Notes: a model not told the origin generated them from the letters alone. A DNA stretch of 64,000 nucleotides from Cellvibrionaceae bacterium (GCA_021151825.1 JAGKWQ010000003.1:62001-126000); one strand, 5' to 3'; positions 9,808-18,198 are shown, numbered from the stretch's first letter. Translations and numbers: made by a program.

Positions 9808-9819
9808 GAGTTAACTCCA

Positions 9820-10731
9820 CTATTGCTGTAGTTGATTACTGTCGATAAGGTGAATATCAAGATTGTCGATGGCGTGTTTATCCATAACGATGTCAATGCT
9901 GGTGATTTTTCCATCGTTAACCACAAAACAAAACGCCACAACAATTTTTCCATTCATCCCCCAAGTTGCACCTGCAAGGCCGTTAACCAGCGACAATTGC
10001 GCACCTTGGGCACTGCCATTTAATGTATCCGCCACCGCGTTGGCACCAAGGATTTCGCTCGCAAATTGCGGTGCACCTCTGGCTTTATTGGCTGCAGAAA
10101 CCTTGATAGCAGTAGCATCAGCCCGCAATACCACATCCGGATGCAACAAGCGGATTAATGCTTCAAAATTGCCTTGCCGGGACGCCTGCATAAACGCCGC
10201 AACCACTTCCTGTTGCCGCGCAATATCTTTCGCCGGCAAGGTAGCACCGCGAACTTGCCGGCGTGCGCGACTGGCGATTTGCCGCGTTGCTATTTCTGTG
10301 CGCTCGATAATTGGTGCGATTTCAGCAAACGACAGATCGAATAAATCATGCAGCACAAATGCGATTCGCTCAGCGGCAGTGAGTTTGTCCAACACCAGCA
10401 ATAACGCCGGCCCCACTGAATCTGCGATGAGAAGTTTTTCTTCCCAATCCCCCTCACCTTCATCAGGGAGATCGGCCACTATTTCTTCAAGTGAATCCTC
10501 GCGCGCCGCTTTACGTGAGCGCAACATATCAAGGCAAACCCTGGCCACTACGGTGGTGAGCCACCCACTGAGATTATCAATACTATTCGAATCAGACCGA
10601 TTCAACCGAATCCAGGCCTCCTGAACCGCATCCTCCGCTTCACTGCGCGAGCCCAGCATGCGGTAAGCCACCGACTGTAAATGATTCCGCGTCTCCTCAA
10701 AATGTGCTGTCAACCAATTGTTCTTTTCCAT
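9820..10731 (-). CDS. ECF41-like RNA polymerase sigma factor
   Basis: 303 residues. Region 2 (HLQSVAYRMLGSRSEAEDAVQEAWIR, residues about 15-42) and region 4 (LTAAERIAFVLHDLFDLSFAEIAPII, about 137-165) are canonical. A SnoaL/NTF2-like C-terminal domain (about 180-295) is the extension that defines ECF41 and SigJ-type factors, where it modulates activity instead of a separate anti-sigma factor. GAGG precedes the ATG. A promoter with the exact ECF41 consensus spacing lies 46 bases upstream, implying autoregulation. Classical ECF41 partners are carboxymuconolactone decarboxylase, oxidoreductase or epimerase genes; here the partner in the operon is a DoxX protein. Confidence 0.9.
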   Translation of the reverse strand: MEKNNWLTAHFEETRNHLQSVAYRMLGSRSEAEDAVQEAWIRLNRSDSNSIDNLSGWLTTVVARVCLDMLRSRKAAREDSLEEIVADLPDEGEGDWEEKLLIADSVGPALLLVLDKLTAAERIAFVLHDLFDLSFAEIAPIIERTEIATRQIASRARRQVRGATLPAKDIARQQEVVAAFMQASRQGNFEALIRLLHPDVVLRADATAIKVSAANKARGAPQFASEILGANAVADTLNGSAQGAQLSLVNGLAGATWGMNGKIVVAFCFVVNDGKITSIDIVMDKHAIDNLDIHLIDSNQLQQ

Positions 10732-10776
10732 CCTGACCTCAAGCTATACCTGTAATGTTTGGTGTGTTACCACCAT

Positions 10777-10803
10777 GACGAATCAACAACATAAAGTGTG
10801 ACA
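10777..10803 (-). promoter_or_regulatory. ECF41-type promoter before the sigma gene
   Basis: On the minus strand TGTCACA (10803-10797), exactly 16 bases, then CGTC (10780-10777). This equals the published ECF41 promoter consensus, TGTCACA-n16-CGTC. It points at the sigma gene 46 bases away and predicts self-activation. The rest of the 307-base gap between sigma and ion-channel genes shows nothing I can name. Confidence 0.82.
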
Positions 10804-11038
10804 AAGAATTTTAAAAAATATTTGGCGAGAACGTAACCAACCAGTGATAACCTTGAATAATCACATCAACCATAGATCAAAGGCCGATTGATACACAGGT
10901 AACTATGATTGTTGAAGGTTTACAACTTCAGGCATGGGAAAGCGGGAACCGATAAAATGCGTTGGGTAAGAGTAAATTGCCGCTACATTTTTGCTACAGC
11001 GTAGCGACAATTTTTGTTCATCTTGATTAAAACATTTT

Positions 11039-12040
11039 CTAATGAGGCGCCATTAATACCCCATAATAAATGGCCGATGGATAACCAATAATAACCGCCC
11101 ATGTGATAACAAGGTCTATTTTATAAGCGACTTGTTGCGCACCTTTTTTCGTTAATAGCACAACCATCACACTACTCAATAGACCAATTCCAACAATAAT
11201 AAATGAGGCAACTTGCACCAAGTCAGATAGGGTAAACACATCCGTAGAGGGTAGTAATAAATCAACCGTGTATTTGTTGCCCACGCAAGCAAATAACGCA
11301 GACATGATTAAACCAACGCGGCTTTCGAACATGGTTTCGTTAAAGAAATATAACAACGAAATAATCACGTAAGCCACAAAGAAGCCTAAAAAATAAGTCC
11401 AGAAAATCCGGTTACCATGGCGCTCAATAGGAATCACAATTGACATTCTGGGATACACTCCCTTCGCGCCGCTTTGTATCCCAAAATTGGTCAGGTATTT
11501 GTAATCAAAACTGCGGATGTTAATCGGCAATATGCTCCAGCCAGACAAAGTCAGGTCATCACTGACAAGGCTGTTTTTCATATCGGGGATAAATTTTATT
11601 TTTGCTGAATCCAGCTCAACACTTTCAATATTAATGGTGACGTCCTGTTTATCAAACGGAAAGTGTTTGATATCCCAATCCTGATTAATTTCAGCCACAA
11701 ACTTGGTCATGGTATGAATAGTGCCATCGTCATTGTTGATGGTGAAATTTTCAGTATCAATAATGGACCAGCTGCGCGCGTTAGTAATTTCAATTTTATT
11801 ATAAAATTTATAATCTTCCGGTAGTAGCGTGGGGTCGTAGGTTGACCAGATCCATGCAGAAACAGTAAATTTTTTATCAGGGATATCCAGAGCATACAAG
11901 GAGGTAATGTAAACTCCGACCGGAATTTCAATACGATTTTTACCTTCGTACTTCACTTCTTCTGCCTTCACACCTAACGACAGGATAACTGCGAGCACAC
12001 AAAAAATTATTTTCCCGATAATGAAGTTATTGGTCCGCAT
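11039..12040 (-). CDS. Prokaryotic pentameric ligand-gated ion channel (Cys-loop/pro-loop family)
   Basis: 333 residues. A signal peptide (1-26) is followed by a beta-sandwich extracellular domain (about 28-210) containing the pro-loop DIKHFPFDKQDV (Pro128), with no flanking cysteines, as in other bacterial members such as GLIC and ELIC. Four membrane helices follow: M1 about 213-233, M2 about 239-262 (VGLIMSALFACVGNKYTVDL, preceded by Glu239), M3 about 272-296 and M4 about 309-330. Length and layout match a bare bacterial channel with no M3-M4 intracellular domain. It starts 3 bases after the stop of the dCache sensor gene, so the two are cotranscribed. Gating ligand and ion selectivity cannot be read; the charged residues before M2 (ETMFESR) are unusual. 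Confidence 0.85.
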   Translation of the reverse strand: MRTNNFIIGKIIFCVLAVILSLGVKAEEVKYEGKNRIEIPVGVYITSLYALDIPDKKFTVSAWIWSTYDPTLLPEDYKFYNKIEITNARSWSIIDTENFTINNDDGTIHTMTKFVAEINQDWDIKHFPFDKQDVTINIESVELDSAKIKFIPDMKNSLVSDDLTLSGWSILPINIRSFDYKYLTNFGIQSGAKGVYPRMSIVIPIERHGNRIFWTYFLGFFVAYVIISLLYFFNETMFESRVGLIMSALFACVGNKYTVDLLLPSTDVFTLSDLVQVASFIIVGIGLLSSVMVVLLTKKGAQQVAYKIDLVITWAVIIGYPSAIYYGVLMAPH

Positions 12041-12043
12041 GTT

Positions 12044-14335
12044 TTATACCAGTATCATTTTTTTGTTGATTTCGAGTGCCATGGCATCTTGCTGAAGTTC
12101 AGTTTTCAATACTTTGATATATTCAATCACTTCATTCGCGAACTTGTTAAGATCATCTTCCGTGGTGTAAGAAACCACCAGATGGACCACTTCATTCACA
12201 ATACCTGAACTATCGCTATTCCATACCCCTTTTGCTTGCGAGGAAGTAGCTCCACCAAATTTTTCACCGAGGAATACCATAGTCCTATTCACATACAGGG
12301 TGGAGTCAAAAGGTTGATCAATGTTAATGGTGGTAGGAATAAATATGCATACTTGATGCACGCGCTCTATTCGCTCAACAATTTCATTGATTACTTTTGT
12401 CGCACGCTCGGGAATAGAAAATTCCGTACCGCCAACAACGGGCAAACCCGCAATATAGGGAATATCAAAATCCACTTTCGCGTTAACGCTTGCATTGTCA
12501 CTCACCCGGTTCAATACGGTGTATAACGTGGTTTGATCCTGACGCACATGACGCTGAATGCTTTTAACCACTGCTGCCGTTTTTTCACCGGTTGCGTCGG
12601 TATTTGGAACCATCACTACAATAGCTTTGGTGTAACGGAATAAGGGCTCAAGGTAAACATCAATGAAACGATCAACATCGCCTTTAATCGATGCATGCAT
12701 GACAATATTGGCGTACTGGTTAAGTATTTGGGTCATCAACAACGAAGATTCAGCCTCTTCCGGCACATCACCCAAATCAAAATCATTCCAGATATCAAAA
12801 CCATTGGCATGCTTATATATTCGCTCTTGTTCGTCATAACCAAAACGGCCGCTCGTGTGCTGGTTGACCGGGTACTCCATATAAACGGTTTTTTTATCAT
12901 TGCGCCCTTTCGCCAGACTACCTGCAAAATAACTGCCGACAGTAGTCGCACCTGAATTAGATTCCAGGCTCACCACTAAAATAAATTTCGGCATGTAACG
13001 CTCAAGTGCAATATTGAGATCGGTTAATTCGGTGTTCTTTTGTTTAATTTCATTAATAAGGTTTCTGTTCTGCTGGAATGTTTCGCTGATTTTATAAAAC
13101 CAGGGCTTCCACGCCGCAGGGATCAAACGATTGGGCGCATTTTTATCGGTACCTTGCTTTGATATATGACGCACCAACGATGCCGCCGGATAAATAAATT
13201 CACGAAAGGTAATCTTCTTGATCACATATAACAAGATACCTAATGACGCCAGCAGGACAATAAAAACAATCCCGATTGAAGAAAAAATACGCGCAATGAA
13301 AAGCTGTTTCTTTTCAATATAGATAACCTGCCAGGGCGCATTTTTTAATTGATAGCAAATATATTGATAACCCTGGCTGAGTTGTACCAGATTCAGATCC
13401 TGACAAGACGCGTTAATATCTTCAGCATCGATGCCTTCGGGCAAGGCATTTTTAAACGTCGATGTATCTGTTAATTTTATAGTGGTATGCGCGAGCAACT
13501 GACCTGCCGAATTGACAATGGACATCTCCCCTATTCCGGGCCTGAATTCCTTCACGTAATTTCCAAGCTCTTCCAGCGTAAAATCAATCGCAACGGTTCC
13601 CAAAAATTCGTTGTGGCGATAAACCGGTTTTGCAGCAGTCACCATAGTGCCTTTACCGGCCTCATCCAGGTAAACCGAGGTCCAGAAAATATTTCTATCC
13701 GGATTGGACTCAGGAACACCCAGGGTATAAAACTCTTTTTTATACAACTTATCGCTAAATTTGAATTCTGAGGAAGGCACCCAGGGATAAATATTGATGA
13801 ATTTATTTTTGGATGTGTAATAAACCCAAGCTGCATTGGGCACGCTATCGCGCGTAGATTTAAAAGAACTGTTCAGAGCGAACGCCATTTCAATTTCGTT
13901 TTTCAAATCACTATTGAACGTGGTTACGCCATCGTTATTTAAATCCTTGTTAAACGCTGCCACATTCCCTTCGCCCGTTAAATTACCCGTGTCTTCCGCC
14001 GAATAGGGTGAGGGAATATTGTCCAATCCATACCCGTTGGTGCCGATTACGGAAAGGCTTTTCAGATAACTACTGGAAGAGATGCGTGGGTCCTGAAAAA
14101 AATCCTGGGCGTTGGTTTGCATCATATCCAACAGTACGGTAACGCGAACCAGCAAGTTATCGATCGCCACCGATTCCGTTTTGAACTGCTCAATCAGCTG
14201 GCTTTTTTCATGCTCTTCTTCGCTGACTGTTTGAATGGCAATAAGTAATGCCGAAACCAGCAGGACGGCAAAAAATGTATAAAGCATTATTTTATTGTAA
14301 CGGGCGGTAAACTGCCGCGCCTCGAACTTTTCCAT
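12044..14335 (-). CDS. dCache membrane sensor with degenerate MinD/ParA-like cytoplasmic domain
   Basis: 763 residues. TM1 is about 17-36 and the periplasmic dCache domain about 40-340, with typical FWTSVYLDEAGKG, AAKPVYR and GTVAIDFTLEEL strands. TM2 is about 350-373 and a coiled coil runs 415-447. The cytoplasmic region 450-655 resembles a SIMIBI (MinD/ParA/CpsD) NTPase: FILVVSLESNSGATTVGS sits where the P-loop belongs, but the signature lysines are missing. VVMVPNTDATGEKTAAVV and LYTVLNRV resemble later strands of that fold. A last small alpha/beta module (about 680-763) is unassigned. No kinase, cyclase or chemotaxis output domain is present. First gene of an operon with the ion channel. 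dCache and topology are firm; the NTPase kinship is inference. Confidence 0.8.
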   Translation of the reverse strand: MEKFEARQFTARYNKIMLYTFFAVLLVSALLIAIQTVSEEEHEKSQLIEQFKTESVAIDNLLVRVTVLLDMMQTNAQDFFQDPRISSSSYLKSLSVIGTNGYGLDNIPSPYSAEDTGNLTGEGNVAAFNKDLNNDGVTTFNSDLKNEIEMAFALNSSFKSTRDSVPNAAWVYYTSKNKFINIYPWVPSSEFKFSDKLYKKEFYTLGVPESNPDRNIFWTSVYLDEAGKGTMVTAAKPVYRHNEFLGTVAIDFTLEELGNYVKEFRPGIGEMSIVNSAGQLLAHTTIKLTDTSTFKNALPEGIDAEDINASCQDLNLVQLSQGYQYICYQLKNAPWQVIYIEKKQLFIARIFSSIGIVFIVLLASLGILLYVIKKITFREFIYPAASLVRHISKQGTDKNAPNRLIPAAWKPWFYKISETFQQNRNLINEIKQKNTELTDLNIALERYMPKFILVVSLESNSGATTVGSYFAGSLAKGRNDKKTVYMEYPVNQHTSGRFGYDEQERIYKHANGFDIWNDFDLGDVPEEAESSLLMTQILNQYANIVMHASIKGDVDRFIDVYLEPLFRYTKAIVVMVPNTDATGEKTAAVVKSIQRHVRQDQTTLYTVLNRVSDNASVNAKVDFDIPYIAGLPVVGGTEFSIPERATKVINEIVERIERVHQVCIFIPTTINIDQPFDSTLYVNRTMVFLGEKFGGATSSQAKGVWNSDSSGIVNEVVHLVVSYTTEDDLNKFANEVIEYIKVLKTELQQDAMALEINKKMILV

Positions 14336-14704
14336 AACCGTTTATCCTATTTCTGGATCTGTGGGTGTAAATTGATTTTGTGCAAAATACCCATTGAACC
14401 GCGCTTATTAATGAATAAGCCGCTTTGTTAAATGAATAGCTAGTGAATTTTTGAAGGATCGTAATTAATTTATTGTTAGCAAAGGCACGAATTGTACCAT
14501 TCGGATGATGATCAACAAGCCCCACCCACTAACTGCTGGCATGGCAAGCACTCATAAAATCATGCACCAGAATTGTGCTGCAACACCCGCAACCGGATGC
14601 CATCACCTCACCCTGTAAAACTTTCCCTGTAAAGCGAGGTTAATGAAAAAAATCAGGTGAGCAATTACGGCATATAACTAAAGTATTGTTGCCGCTGAAA
14701 CATC
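14336..14704. other. Intergenic region upstream of the sensor/ion-channel operon
   Basis: About 370 bases. It must contain the promoter of the sensor-channel operon and the end of the transporter transcript. The short frames in it (for example 14292-14525) have no family signal or ribosome site. I see no convincing terminator, palindrome or RNA element. Confidence 0.5.
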
Positions 14705-15967
14705 TTATTTTGCCAGTGCTTTTGACAAGGCAAACGCGGCAAGCAGCGTTAATATTCCGGCAACCGCAATATAATAACCAACAAACGGCAGGCCATAATG
14801 AGTGCCTAGCCAGCTGGCAATTGCCGGCGTTAAGGAAGCACCAATAATTCCCGCCAAATTAAAGCTGAGCGATGCACCGGTATAACGCACTTCGGTAGGA
14901 TAAATTTCAGCGAGCGCAGTGCCGAGTGGACCGTAGGTTAACCCCATAACACCAAACCCTATCGACAACGCAATTAAAACCCCGATGTCTGATCCTGAAT
15001 TTAGCAAGGAAGAAAAACTCAAACCAAACAATAAAACCGCAATCCCTGAAATCATCATCATCGCGCGACGGCCGATTCTGTCTGCAACCAAAGCCGATAC
15101 ACATATCATCAGCATAAGCGCAAACACCGCATACAATTGCAGTATTAAAAAATCCTCGCGGGTGTAACCCAACTTACTGGTTCCCCAGCCCAACGAAAAC
15201 ACTGTAGTGAGATAAAACACCACGAATGCCGCTATCGCCAAAAATGCACCCAGGAATAATATACGTGTGTGCTGAGTCAACACGGTTAACATAGGAACAG
15301 GCACACGCTTTTCCGTTTTAATCGCCTCTTTAAATGCCGGCGTTTCTTCCAGACTTAAACGCACATACAAACCAACAATCACCAACAACGCACTCGCCAC
15401 AAATGGAATTCGCCAACCCCAGCTAAAAAAATCCGCCTCGCTTAAATTATGCGTTAACAATAAAAACACACCGGTCGAAAAGAAAAAGCCAATAGGCGCA
15501 CCCAACTGCGGAAACATGCCGTACCACGCACGTTTTTTCTCCGGCGCATTCTCAATCGCCAACAACACAGCACCGCCCCACTCACCACCCAAACCTATCC
15601 CCTGACCAACACGGCACAGACACAACAGTAACGTCGCAGCAATCCCGATGGATTCATAAGTTGGCAATAAACCAATACACACGGTGGATATACCCATCGT
15701 CATCAAGGCGGCAACCAACGTCGCCTTGCGCCCGATACGATCCCCATAATGCCCAAACAACGCCGAGCCAATTGGCCGTGCAAAAAACGCAAGCGCAAAG
15801 GTCGCCAGCGATTGTAAAGTCGCGGTAGTTGGATCGCCCGATGGGAAAAACAATGTGGGGAACACCAGCACGGCGGCTGTGGCATAAATATAAAAATCGA
15901 AGAACTCAATGGTGGTGCCGATCAGGCTTGCGAAGAGTACACGAAAAGGGGTATTGGATTTTTGCAT
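14705..15967 (-). CDS. MFS transporter, metabolite:H+ symporter (MHS) family
   Basis: 420 residues with twelve predicted helices. The signature IGTTIEFFDFYIYATAA in TM1 and GHYGDRIGRKATL between TM2 and TM3 place it in the MHS group with ProP, KgtP and ShiA. QGIGLGGEWGGAVLLAIENAP in TM4 is also diagnostic. It would import a small organic acid or osmolyte with protons; the substrate is not readable. GTG at 15976 and ATG at 15967 are both possible starts and neither has a clear ribosome site; the ATG is listed. It is a single-gene unit, with a palindrome about 46 bases upstream. Confidence 0.92.
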   Translation of the reverse strand: MQKSNTPFRVLFASLIGTTIEFFDFYIYATAAVLVFPTLFFPSGDPTTATLQSLATFALAFFARPIGSALFGHYGDRIGRKATLVAALMTMGISTVCIGLLPTYESIGIAATLLLCLCRVGQGIGLGGEWGGAVLLAIENAPEKKRAWYGMFPQLGAPIGFFFSTGVFLLLTHNLSEADFFSWGWRIPFVASALLVIVGLYVRLSLEETPAFKEAIKTEKRVPVPMLTVLTQHTRILFLGAFLAIAAFVVFYLTTVFSLGWGTSKLGYTREDFLILQLYAVFALMLMICVSALVADRIGRRAMMMISGIAVLLFGLSFSSLLNSGSDIGVLIALSIGFGVMGLTYGPLGTALAEIYPTEVRYTGASLSFNLAGIIGASLTPAIASWLGTHYGLPFVGYYIAVAGILTLLAAFALSKALAK

Positions 15968-16012
15968 GGGGGTCACTGGGTTATTATTAAAATCGTGTAG
16001 TTGTTAATATTT

Positions 16013-16031
16013 CATAAAACATTGTTTTATG
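16013..16031. repeat. Perfect palindrome upstream of the MHS transporter gene
   Basis: CATAAAAC-ATT-GTTTTATG: perfect 8-base arms around a 3-base centre. It lies between the HEPN gene end and the transporter start, and could be an operator for the transporter. It lacks the GC content and T-run expected of a terminator. Confidence 0.45.
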
Positions 16032-16060
16032 CGTATTTACTTTTGATTCTTCATTAAAAG

Positions 16061-16474
16061 CTACTTACGCTGGTTTATTTTTTCGAGCAGCGTATCTGTT
16101 GCCCGTAACAACTCTGCCAGAAGAGTTTCATCTACATCCAGATAACCTTCATATTCAGCCAGGTTTCTACGTTCATGGCAAAGCGCAAAAATACGGATTT
16201 GGATTTTGCTAACATCAACAACAGTGTATGCCAAACATTGAAATACCAAATAGCGTTTGTCTGACCTGTATCCCATCTGGCGCAATGCATATAACGCAAG
16301 TGCATGCGCAGAGTTGTAAGCCAAGTCGAAACGACTGGCAAAACTTAACGCGGGATTTTTTGCATCTTTCAAGCGATCCATTGCGCTTCGCAGCAAGCCA
16401 GCGGATTCATTTGCATCAGGCGGTTCGGTTTTTAAACCACCCGTGCGAACTAAATTCTCCAATTGTTCAATCAT
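16061..16474 (-). CDS. HEPN-domain protein, probable toxin of a HEPN/MNT pair
   Basis: 137 residues, all helical. FDLAYNSAHALALYALRQMGYR in the middle is typical of small HEPN proteins. The active-site region reads CHERRNLAEYEG, that is Arg with a downstream Tyr (R-x4-Y) in place of the strict R-x4-6-H ribonuclease motif; family members with this RN-AEY form exist, but activity is uncertain. A very strong AAGGAGGCG precedes the ATG. It begins 18 bases after the nucleotidyltransferase gene stops, so the pair forms one operon, like known HepT/MntA modules in which the nucleotidyltransferase modifies and silences the HEPN toxin. Role inferred. Confidence 0.78.
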   Translation of the reverse strand: MIEQLENLVRTGGLKTEPPDANESAGLLRSAMDRLKDAKNPALSFASRFDLAYNSAHALALYALRQMGYRSDKRYLVFQCLAYTVVDVSKIQIRIFALCHERRNLAEYEGYLDVDETLLAELLRATDTLLEKINQRK

Positions 16475-16492
16475 ATACGCCTCCTTACATTT

Positions 16493-17098
16493 CTATTTAG
16501 ATTTTTCTGCCAGATTTTCATTCCACAAAGGAATTCGCGCCTGCTCCATCACTCGCTGCAAAAAATGGTTTTCCGCCGCAAGCTTGCTTGCAAAATCTTG
16601 TGCAGTATAAATGGTTGGATTGATGGTGCGCCCAAGTATTTCCTCAATCGGCGAAAGCAATTCCATGACTTGGGTATAACTTAATTCAGAGCCCACCAAC
16701 ATCACATCTATATCACTACTGGCGGTAGCTTCTCCTTTAGCAATCGAACCATAAATAAACCCTTGCACAATCTGCGCTTCCAATGAAGCCAATCCGGCTT
16801 TGATCACATCACCAATGCCAAAGGTTTTACGCACTATGGCCGCGATATCAGCATAAATAGGGCAATCCCGATTTGCCTGGTAGTGACTTTGATTACCAAT
16901 TTGGACGCGGCTAATTAAACCAGCAGCATGCAGTTTCTCCAACTCGCGCATTACTGTGCCTTTACCCAAGCCAGCCCAACGCACAATCTCATTGGCAAAA
17001 AAACTCTGGTCAGGCTTGGTAAATAACAGGCCAAACACCTTTTGCTGGGTTTTACTGAAAAGGGCATCGCCCAAATTAAGGGGTTTTAGGTTATTCAT
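16493..17098 (-). CDS. wHTH-nucleotidyltransferase fusion, probable antitoxin of the HEPN/MNT pair
   Basis: 201 residues. The N-terminal winged helix (about 10-75; ANEIVRWAGLGKGTVMRELEKLHAAGLI is the helix-turn-helix) is followed by a minimal nucleotidyltransferase domain (about 95-200) with GSIAKGEATASSDIDVMLVG, i.e. the Gly-Ser and the two metal-binding aspartates (129, 131). Related MntA proteins adenylylate HEPN partners; the DNA-binding domain probably lets this one repress its own operon. The ATG at 17098 is chosen over a TTG three codons upstream. Two palindromes in the promoter region are likely binding sites. It overlaps a non-functional integrase remnant frame on the other strand. 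Confidence 0.82.
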   Translation of the reverse strand: MNNLKPLNLGDALFSKTQQKVFGLLFTKPDQSFFANEIVRWAGLGKGTVMRELEKLHAAGLISRVQIGNQSHYQANRDCPIYADIAAIVRKTFGIGDVIKAGLASLEAQIVQGFIYGSIAKGEATASSDIDVMLVGSELSYTQVMELLSPIEEILGRTINPTIYTAQDFASKLAAENHFLQRVMEQARIPLWNENLAEKSK

Positions 17099-17115
17099 AA
17101 CTGCCAAAGCTCAAA

Positions 17116-17151
17116 AGTCCCAATTTGGGTATGATGAGTCCCTTTTTGGGA
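17116..17151 (-). promoter_or_regulatory. Tandem palindromic operators of the nucleotidyltransferase/HEPN operon
   Basis: Two related palindromes, TCCCAATTTGGG (from 17118) and TCCCTTTTTGGGA (from 17139), lie 21 bases apart centre to centre, i.e. on the same DNA face two turns apart. They begin about 20 bases before the start codon of a protein with its own winged helix, so autorepression is the natural reading. Confidence 0.55.
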
Positions 17152-17160
17152 ATCGTCAAC

Positions 17161-17345
17161 CTAATGATGTGGCAACCAATCGCTGGTATGACATGCGGCA
17201 CGATTTTGCATCAAAACTAGCGACGAAAGGAGTTCCCCTAACTACGGTTAGAGAGTTATGCAGCGACGCTGACTTAAATACTACTTTTCGATATGCTCAC
17301 CTTGCACCGGATCATAAAGCCGATGCCATCGCTTTAATTGACTAA
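17161..17345 (+). pseudogene. Remnant of a tyrosine recombinase (integrase) C-terminus
   Basis: The translated tail reads WYDMRHDFASKLATKGVPL, then TVREL and NTTFRYAHLAP, which is the catalytic C-terminal part of a phage-type tyrosine recombinase: the R-H pair and the tyrosine of RYAHL are present, but the usual LLGH box is degraded (LCSDAD). No N-terminal or core domain exists upstream; the open frame before it runs antisense through the nucleotidyltransferase gene and is spurious. It marks the left side of an accessory island. Confidence 0.8.
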
Positions 17346-17367
17346 ACAAATTAAAAAGGCGCATTCA

Positions 17368-18189
17368 ATGAGCTCCACGCCCAATACCCAACCTAATTGG
17401 TCGGATGAAAAAAATCAGATCTTCATTGCTCAAACGTTACACGTAGCGGCTGGAATGCTTTTAATTTCTCTAGCGAAATACGAGTGCGACTCAAGAAATA
17501 TAATTATCAGAAATTTTATGGCACGTTCAGCAATGACTCTTAAAGGAATTCTTGCGTTATGGGATATCTCAGATTTTCAAAGCGCATGGATATTACACCG
17601 AAGCCTTCTAGATAGAATGTTTCATCTGCGCTCTATTGGCGAAAATGATGAATTTTCAGAGTTCGATGATTGGTCTTTTTACCAACAATACAACGCACAA
17701 AACAAAGTAAAAAGTGATCCTGAATTTAAACACCAAGCCACAGGCTGGGTTTATGATCTAAACAATGACCAAAAAAATAGAGCCCGCAGATTAGGCGAGC
17801 AGAAACCAACCTGGAGACGACCAAAAGCAGAAGCAGTAGCAAAGAAAATGGATATGCAGTTTTTATATAGCTATGGATATGATTACGCATCAAGCCATGT
17901 CCATCCCATGGCAAATGATGGACAAGAGGACTTTTTCAGCATTACTCGAATTACACCGCCTCATCCATTTCCATCAAATATCACTGTCATCAATAATTCC
18001 ACCCTAGCTGCAACAATGATTTTTCAAGACGCAATAAACTTTAGTTCCTTTAAATGGAAAAAAATAACATGGACATTTTTGGAAGATATTAGAGTCGCTT
18101 TACAAAATGGAATTCCTTCATACCAAATGACGTTCAAGAGACTTTCGGATGCATTCCTGGATGAAGGACTATGTGTACCGAACAATTAA
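17368..18189 (+). CDS. DUF5677-like protein
   Basis: 273 residues, mostly helical and soluble. The segment FMARSAMTLKGILALWDISDFQSAWILHRSLLDRMFHL (residues about 47-84), with RSL-D and later ASSHVHP, resembles the DUF5677 family found in accessory and defence-associated loci; biochemical function is unknown. The ATG at 17368 has AAGG about 11 bases upstream. It begins right after the integrase remnant. Codon use looks AT-richer than in the flanking core genes, consistent with acquisition. Kin to HEPN-type helical bundles is conceivable, but I see no R-x4-6-H motif. Confidence 0.65.
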   Translation: MSSTPNTQPNWSDEKNQIFIAQTLHVAAGMLLISLAKYECDSRNIIIRNFMARSAMTLKGILALWDISDFQSAWILHRSLLDRMFHLRSIGENDEFSEFDDWSFYQQYNAQNKVKSDPEFKHQATGWVYDLNNDQKNRARRLGEQKPTWRRPKAEAVAKKMDMQFLYSYGYDYASSHVHPMANDGQEDFFSITRITPPHPFPSNITVINNSTLAATMIFQDAINFSSFKWKKITWTFLEDIRVALQNGIPSYQMTFKRLSDAFLDEGLCVPNN

Positions 18190-18198
18190 AGTTAAAAC

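Noticed and set aside
16956..17160. N-terminal half of the plus-strand frame ending in integrase motifs
   Set aside because: It runs antisense through the nucleotidyltransferase gene and has no recombinase features; only the tail from about 17161 is kept as a remnant.
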